In this document: positions 42,501 to 44,669 of the stretch, in pieces
Layout: the number at the start of each line of letters is the position of its first letter
Position numbering within the stretch: the stretch's first letter is position 1
Assembly: GCA_028694215.1 (NCBI GenBank)
Contig: JAQUTW010000018.1
Coordinates: 1-44,669, forward strand
Source of the DNA: Paludibacteraceae bacterium
Lineage (GTDB): Bacteria; Bacteroidota; Bacteroidia; Bacteroidales; Paludibacteraceae
Reading direction: 5' to 3'
DNA: 44,669 nt
Program-made: the position numbers and the translations under genes
Notes under the pieces: generated by a model
Seen by the model: the letters and a program-made list of their open reading frames with translations, nothing else
Told to the model about the DNA's origin: nothing
Databases searched by the model: none

Positions 42501-44568
42501 TTTGAGCCTTTACTGTAATTTTTGTGTCGCCATCTAAGCCACCCTTACGAACAATAACAGTTTGATATTCATCATGTTGCGTATATCCTATTTCCGGCAA
42601 GACAGTTGTTCCGCGTGGCAATACATAATTATATTCTAATATTGTCGGCGTAAATCCCGGAATTAAAACACCACCAATAGTAATTGCCGTCAATGTCGTA
42701 TTATCAGCCTGTGCCACCGAAAAAATAATGTTATAAGTATTGGTGGTTCCGTTTTGTGCTTTGACAATAATTTTAGTTGTCCCGTTAATGTCTCCTTTGA
42801 TAATATTTATAGTTTGGTAAGCATCGCCGGCAGTCCAGGTAATGGCAGGCAAAGCAGTTGTACCAATAGGTAATTCATAATTATAAGTAAAAATATTGCC
42901 ATCAAATCCGGCAATAGTTGTACCATCAATTTGCAAATCGGTCAACGTGGCAACCGAAGATTTTAAAGTTATAAATGTAATACGATAAATTGTTATCGTA
43001 CCATTTTGTGCGGTAACGGTAATTTTTGTAACGCCGTCTATTCCGCCTTCTTCTTTTGTAACAGTTTGGTAATCATCACCCTGTTCCCAAGTAATTTCAG
43101 GTAATGATGTCGTCCCAATGGGTAAAGTATAAGTATATGAGGTAGTTTCTGGTGCAAAATTGGGTAATGTTTCACCACCCACTTTGATAGATTTCAAATA
43201 AGAATACGAAGATTCTGTAATTTTATAGGTAATATTGTAAGTACGTGTATTGGTAGCACCGGTCGGCGTTACCTTAATGGTTGATTTACCATTTAATCCC
43301 TGATTGTCAAGCACAATCGTTTGTGCTCCGGCTTCATAGGCAGAAATCGGTGTAATAGTTGGGTCGGTAGTAGTGCCAACCGGCATTTCTACTACATATG
43401 TAGTTTTGGTAGGAGCAAAACCTGTCAACGATTTATTATTGATAAGAATATCTTGTAGAGTATTATCGGTCAGCGCAGCAACCGTAAAATTAAGCGTGTA
43501 AGTCTGTGAATATGATTTGTCTTCGGCATAAACTTTAATTGTAGCAGTACCGGGTAAAGAACTGCAATTTGTAATTTCGTATGTTTGCCCGTCTTCTGCT
43601 TTGGTTACAGCAATTTCAGGGACAACAGTTGTGCCGTATGGCAACGCCACATTATACGAAGTTACATAACTGTTGAAATTGGAAATAGCAGTACCATTTA
43701 CACTAATACCCGCAAGGCGGGCATTAGTGGATTGTTGAGCTACAAAATAAATTTTATAGGTAGTGGAAGATGAACCATCTTGGGCTTTTACGGTAATAAT
43801 CGTAGGACTACCACCTACCGTACCATTTGTAATAGTAACCTCCGAAGTGGGAAGTACCCTGCCGCTACGCCTTGCGCTGATAGACGGTATTTCTGTCGCC
43901 CCGACTCCCAAAGCATACGTATATTCATAAACATCGGGAGAAAACGAACCCCATTTCCTATTATTAATATATAATTCATGAATTTTCGAACTGTAAATCA
44001 AACTAATATCATCAACATAAAGTGCATTGCCAACATAAATTCCTGAATTGGCACGGAAATTCGGGTAATTGGCAGCCGACAAAATAATATTCATTTTTTG
44101 TGGCACATCATTCGTATAATAGTTAATTGGAACTTTAATTAATGTCCAACTGCTATAAGATACACGCGTTCTCAACCAACCTTCGGCAACCTGAGTCGCT
44201 GTTGAATTATGCGTTGCACAAGAATTCTTGTCGTTTCTTATACGAATATCCGATTCTTCATCTACTTTGGCATCAATAGATACACAACCACTACTCTTAG
44301 ACATATAACTTGTTTCGGTATTGCTACCTGTCCAAGAGTAATATACCAAGTTAATATCTTCATCGGCAGTATTACCTCCGGTACGTTTTATCCATACGGC
44401 CATTGTATCCGGACGATAAGTAAACGCAATGCCGCCATACGTTCCTGCCGTTGCACCACTAATTCCATTAGAAATATCGGCAAAAGGAGTGCCTAAAGTC
44501 AACCATGCCGGAGCTACTTCGCCAATACCGGCAGCTTCTACCTTACCCGTTGTGCATTTAGGTAAGAT
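33232..44568 (-). CDS. Giant surface protein: two PCMD-like modules and 38 cadherin-like beta-sandwich repeats; 5' end missing
   Basis: At least 3,756 residues (about 400 kDa), numbered here from the TTG at 44502, with no internal stop. The frame is open to 44568, where a TAA blocks it. Homology to the internal second module shows that coding continues to about 44,559, so the TTG is not the true start and the signal peptide is missing. Order: partial PCMD-like module (to ~170), 19 cadherin-like repeats (~170-1780), complete PCMD-like module (~1780-1990), 19 more repeats (~1990-3660), and a C-terminal sandwich 'VKVAIFHTNGRLIDIQDVPL' ... 'DIYICVFYYEGKKIIKSEKF', resembling a T9SS tail. Repeats follow 'L..I.(V/L)(D/N)G..(L/I).GF' ... 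'LP.GTT.LP.I' ... 'G...Q.V.I' ... 'T.I.VTAE(D/N)G....Y.I.F.V.(K/A)S'. A carbohydrate-binding stalk or adhesin is inferred. Confidence 0.85.
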   Translation of the reverse strand: MLPKCTTGKVEAAGIGEVAPAWLTLGTPFADISNGISGATAGTYGGIAFTYRPDTMAVWIKRTGGNTADEDINLVYYSWTGSNTETSYMSKSSGCVSIDAKVDEESDIRIRNDKNSCATHNSTATQVAEGWLRTRVSYSSWTLIKVPINYYTNDVPQKMNIILSAANYPNFRANSGIYVGNALYVDDISLIYSSKIHELYINNRKWGSFSPDVYEYTYALGVGATEIPSISARRSGRVLPTSEVTITNGTVGGSPTIITVKAQDGSSSTTYKIYFVAQQSTNARLAGISVNGTAISNFNSYVTSYNVALPYGTTVVPEIAVTKAEDGQTYEITNCSSLPGTATIKVYAEDKSYSQTYTLNFTVAALTDNTLQDILINNKSLTGFAPTKTTYVVEMPVGTTTDPTITPISAYEAGAQTIVLDNQGLNGKSTIKVTPTGATNTRTYNITYKITESSYSYLKSIKVGGETLPNFAPETTSYTYTLPIGTTSLPEITWEQGDDYQTVTKEEGGIDGVTKITVTAQNGTITIYRITFITLKSSVATLTDLQIDGTTIAGFDGNIFTYNYELPIGTTALPAITWTAGDAYQTINIIKGDINGTTKIIVKAQNGTTNTYNIIFSVAQADNTTLTAITIGGVLIPGFTPTILEYNYVLPRGTTVLPEIGYTQHDEYQTVIVRKGGLDGDTKITVKAQTGVTADYTIHFSVEISSNGLLQNIFVDGMALANFDANQFTYTYELPIGTTTMPAITYLRGDEYQTVTVTEGGLNGITEILVTSEDKLQKNTYRITFSVAQAGVSTLLDLQVGGVTIEGFQPEILEYSYVLPRGTTVLPTITCVAHDAYQTIRQSDNGVNGDAKIIVRAQTGAVSTYVIHFSVEKSNNSQLSDIQLNGVSLEGFESTILNYVDTLTSGTTELPEITVTKGDNYQTVYITKGGVNGTTTIRVVAENGSETIYAIAFSVRKSENAFLKNILIDGIAIAGFDKTLFDYTYILDASAVTCPTITVEKEEGQSVVIIKPNLIGTAMIVVTPEFGANNTYTIKFKLNQSSNTALADLTVGGTTIAGFDPTILNYTYVLPNGTATLPNIGYVVGDVHQAVNIIKGNVDDTTYIHVVAEDGAKALYSIAFSVQKAESAVVNNIMVNGMSLSGFNDTVLNYTYELPKGTLACPTIEVVKAEEGQTVYITKPNLEGTAYITVIPEIGLETVYTIVFAFNRSNNSFLNDLTIDGTTVTNFRNDSLKYTIQLPNGTTELPAIAYTKGDEEQTVAVFSNGVNGTTVVTVKAEDGTVSMYKLAFSVVKSTDATLQSLKIDGVVISDFRSDSLYYVYTLPTGTAVCPAIEAVANHSAQNITVVTPKRDGTATIIVTAENGTQQIYTVEFVFAPMSNVNLAAITVDNAPLATFDAATINYIVDLPAGASAPNIGFVAADSTQMISIIDMDLNGTQILVTAQNGNQKVYSVTYNVALSNNALLQDLQLYNGSQFVSIADFAADKFNYCDTLAWRTATVPAINPVSANKGQIVTIAYNGVNDTATIHVVAEDGIATADYAMAFPVRKSGVTTLSNLMVEGAEVPFDPDVTEYTVTLPYGTAIVPNISWTLGEDNGKIVTEQRVQLVAGGLRDTTILTVTAENGAQRIYKIAFEVAQSTNDNVLTVLIVEGIGNLLENTTETTFDISLPYRTTILPAISYTKSYPEQTVLIDNGGVYAPTTITVKANKDGVADKVYVLNPQVAALPTAVLSDIKVNGTSIAGFNPAKTNYVVAVTDVPTVEFVAASGADASNRTIENTKQIQVEVAATDVNDTYTTTYNVFFYYSNDVIPNSEFDSWGTAKYNNGAKPTGWQVPADGAEKFSVTATYTTGPEVNKATSGTENSVRLRTWSSHYSIYGSIPGLMTLGNLNLTLAASNGSTMSISGGIPFRNTPEVVLMNYKPVSKTGNVNNMKFTYTLSDGTTTVNKTFTDASFNNTSKTMTLNVKSAILAPTTMNIIVNSAHSENPGDISYTSAGVNFWAGMKQESDMYVDKLRFQYSSKVNSILINGNAVSGFDGSVPSNTVTVGSDFQGLPQITPVGEVADQEYTITVDNVENSAGTTKKSRYVELKSTAEDGTSTTYNLYIQRLLSTNKALAGLSVNGTALADFDAATYTYNVTVANGTTKTPDITALRSSQHQTISFVTDGVKPATITVTAEDGTSQNYTINFVEEKAADVTLQSIVIDTNPADFTFDASEHTYLVTLPYGSTLPAVHFEKVSDGQTVIVTNAETTTLKVVAENNVDEATYTIHFVQSAAPATSGQLMAIAANGVGLTAFDKETYSYTQTKDNTEPIQTTFVRESATDSVTQIITNDSITWHVTGTLESHTYKLKLNKILSANVDLGTILVDGDSLADFNAAVYEYVVNTNEAVSIEAKLSEFGQTLTTTFSFGSVYSPAPVGRMSAPVSDDYLGYFTFTVTSADGLKNQTTTVALKKIKSTNADLATIMLDGEIISTASVNYTVDNDFDANTIEYNISIPSVNPKTAEPAVPNITIKAADNGQVVVIEKNPINQASYITVTAENGNEKVYTLNITSEKSSNADLTGIAVNYVEITDFRKDNNHYVADLDKAVIPIISYTVEDYFQQGVKITTNKDSAILVVTAENGNKQTYVVTFNVKALSNNANLSNIVIGNTSISGFAADTYVYNVDLAVGTENLPVIEAVKGHDGQTIEIADNGVNGATTITVTAEDMVTQQTYTVNFSVIKSTNAYLENIAVNYQSVADFVKTTFNYAVVLDNAIAPTVAYTCGDVYQTVSVQTNIDSAVLIVTAQDGITVNKYVINFTVAASSNANLADILLDGVSLSGFRQDSLFYHVQLPVGTTLLPDIAVAGGADGQTINITNNGLRDTTYIVVTAEDGVTVQTYSLSFDVEKSDVDTLKMIYLNGVEVLNYDAQASQFDITLPVGTRRIPFITYDKGYPMQTVVLDTILMDIANYAAKIAIEVTSEKGNQRTYLLNFTIDKSTIDTLKMIYINYEAVSNYKGNTLRYDFNLPVGTRVWPTVTYDKGDTLQTVKMDTVAIEKYAAQFNLTVTAESGSANIYELHFGVDKSVVDTLKMLRINSAAIALAGESYTSDAAFAGQTFAYHVEWAIGTRSLPRIDWIAGDSLQQVSINKGIETLNDTIVVTVKAENGNEKTYTIYNKLLHSEVDTLKMIYTNSEALENFEPRIFNYDITLPVGTRQWPTIDFDKGDHWQTVSVNTIATSTYVAVTKLEVTAEDSIHKNVYTLNFTVEKSVVDTLKGIYLEGMPLEGFDASIYTYNYLLPYGTVTLPNITWEAGDIYQVVDTVSNGVNGDFVFTVTAENGSVTTYTIHFGVEKSHNANLEKILVDGTPLVGFDADISEYLVKLPYGTVTVPVITYEKAEANQQVELTAAATLADTTVIKVVAEDNMTIKTYKLHFEVLLSDNALLENIFIGGVALTQKAETFKADDDFAPENFSYNIGLPFGTTVLPEITWVAQVADYDTIYLTKQATLNGTSTITVVSQDKMNTNEYELTFSVLKSNNNSLQDLLVDGVTIEGFHPDTLVYSIEYPVGTDSTQLLTTANISYVEGDSAQTVVVSQTDPMVILITVTAGNGDVNVYVIEMTIKLSDNSLLKKIFLDGVGLKQFSPTTFEYEYLLFAGNSIPEITVEKGDEKQEVYITMNPIGEFTYIFVEAEDKSVSEYKILFKNSTESTTTEPSEEDVCWTPIGNGTFKASTRKDKVKVAIFHTNGRLIDIQDVPLVDPNDVICDPGAAGVHFHFEKKGDIYICVFYYEGKKIIKSEKFLY
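33522..38524 (-). repeat. Cadherin-like beta-sandwich repeat array B (19 repeats)
   Basis: By my hand count, 19 tandem protein repeats of about 80-100 residues, PF12733-like, run from the end of the second PCMD-like module to the C-terminal linker. Five successive units near 34,580-35,920 share the opening 'VDTLK' and often 'LPVGTR..P'. Two units around 37,200-37,750 are degenerate or carry insertions. The repeats are diverged at DNA level, so this is an ancient protein-repeat array rather than a satellite. Confidence 0.8.
38510..39160 (-). other. Second (internal, complete) PCMD-like module of the giant protein
   Basis: About 210 residues that do not fit the repeat pattern: 'SNDVIPNSEFDSWGTAKYNN', 'GLMTLGNLNLTLAASNGSTM', 'GGIPFRNTPEVVLMNYKPVS', 'MYVDKLRFQYSSKVNSILIN'. 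The sequence plan (F-x-x-W, then 'LTLG', 'GG(I/V)PF..(R/T)P..', 'VD.L...Y') fits the putative carbohydrate metabolism domain family found in Bacteroidota surface proteins. Placement in the middle of a protein, between two repeat arrays, is unusual because the module is normally N-terminal. Confidence 0.65.
39158..43993 (-). repeat. Cadherin-like beta-sandwich repeat array A (19 repeats)
   Basis: By my hand count, 19 repeats of about 80-90 residues lie between the two PCMD-like modules. Units 5-8 (about 41,955-42,965) and 9-14 (about 40,440-41,955) alternate between two sub-types, showing that pairs of repeats were duplicated together. The last unit is short and degenerate and joins the second PCMD-like module through 'NVFFYYS'. 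Confidence 0.8.
43991..44559 (-). other. First PCMD-like module of the giant protein, N-terminal part missing
   Basis: Reads 'GKVEAAGIGEVAPAWLTLGT', 'GGIAFTYRPDTMAVWIKRTG' and 'YVGNALYVDDISLIYSSKIH', aligning to the internal module at 'LTLG', 'GGIPF', 'YVDKL' and 'SSKV'. By that alignment about 70 residues of the module plus a signal peptide are absent upstream of 44,559. Confidence 0.65.
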
Positions 44569-44632
44569 TTATTTTGACGGCGTTAAGTTTTCTGTTAAAG
44601 ACGAACAGATTCAGGTATTGTATCATGGTTAG
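44558..44632 (+). CDS. 3' end of an unrelated plus-strand gene, joined at the breakpoint
   Basis: The plus-strand frame reads 'LGKIYFDGVKFSVKDEQIQV' then 'LYHG' and a TAG stop. It looks like a genuine beta-rich protein end and overlaps the ATG of a following frame by eight bases, as coupled genes do. Upstream of ~44,558 the same frame only mirrors the giant gene, so the true 5' part is not in this window. No family is recognised. Confidence 0.35.
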   Translation, partial: LGKIYFDGVKFSVKDEQIQVLYHG

Positions 44633-44669
44633 TGCAGTGATTTTAGAAATAATCCGTGAGGCAAGTCCT
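44625..44669 (+). CDS. 5' start of a plus-strand gene cut by window end
   Basis: ATG at 44625 opens 'MVSAVILEIIREASP', still open at the last base of the window. The ATG overlaps the preceding stop (ATGGTTAG), suggesting translational coupling. Fifteen residues are too few to identify a family. Confidence 0.3.
   Translation, partial: MVSAVILEIIREASP

Noticed and set aside
33522..43993. CRISPR-like or satellite DNA repeats
   Set aside because: The periodicity (~240-300 bases) is visible only at protein level. Units are diverged at DNA level and keep one open frame, unlike CRISPR repeats with spacers.
44429..44632. Plus-strand ORF of 67 codons beginning at 44429
   Set aside because: Its first ~43 codons are simply antisense to the well-supported giant gene; only the part after ~44,558 looks like a real protein end and is listed separately.

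Overview
The window comes from a low-GC member of the Bacteroidota, most likely order Bacteroidales. Four things support this. Promoters repeatedly show the Bacteroidota -7 box TAnnTTTG. There is a gldE-gldD pair and several type IX secretion (T9SS) style proteins. DUF4834, DUF5683, DUF1460 and DUF6242 type proteins are present. The gene order parA-parB-DUF5683-lytic transglycosylase is typical of the phylum. No rRNA, tRNA or CRISPR array was seen.

Layout. Positions 1-383 hold the 3' end of an IS1595-type transposase cut by the window edge. A plus-strand operon follows (DUF6242-like lipoprotein, aroA, sufE). It converges on a tightly packed seven-gene minus-strand operon running from 9589 down to 3440: GT9 glycosyltransferase, parA, parB, DUF5683, LysM lytic transglycosylase, MerR-type regulator, alkaline phosphatase. 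This joins chromosome partitioning with envelope work. From 9.9 to 14.7 kb on the plus strand lie fabG, ssb, gldE, gldD, a 4'-phosphopantetheinyl transferase and a GGGP synthase. A stop-codon-containing bidirectional terminator ends this run. Minus-strand panC-panD, argS and trmH-like/CPBP genes fill 14.7-19.2 kb. Then come a small exported minus-strand protein, a plus-strand DUF4834/DUF1460 pair, prfC, an orphan secreted protein and an 836-residue secreted phosphodiester glycosidase with a T9SS tail. uvrA converges on the last of these through a perfect 22-bp hairpin.

The most unusual part is 29.1-44.6 kb, a compact three-gene minus-strand operon devoted to the cell surface. Its first gene encodes a protein of more than 3,750 residues. 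By my hand count this has 38 cadherin-like beta-sandwich repeats in two blocks of 19, each block preceded by a PCMD-like carbohydrate-binding module. The second gene encodes a 1,172-residue Ig-like secreted protein. The third encodes a 201-residue protein with a signal peptide and an 'APVGD'-hydrophobic-'KRRK' tail that looks like a sorting or anchoring signal; it carries a perfect terminator-like hairpin inside its coding sequence. The giant gene is interrupted near 44,560. The last ~110 bases read better as an unrelated pair of plus-strand genes, so that end is either a chimeric join or a real rearrangement.

All functional calls come from reading motifs by eye; no database search was possible. 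Promoters are matches to the Bacteroidota consensus only.
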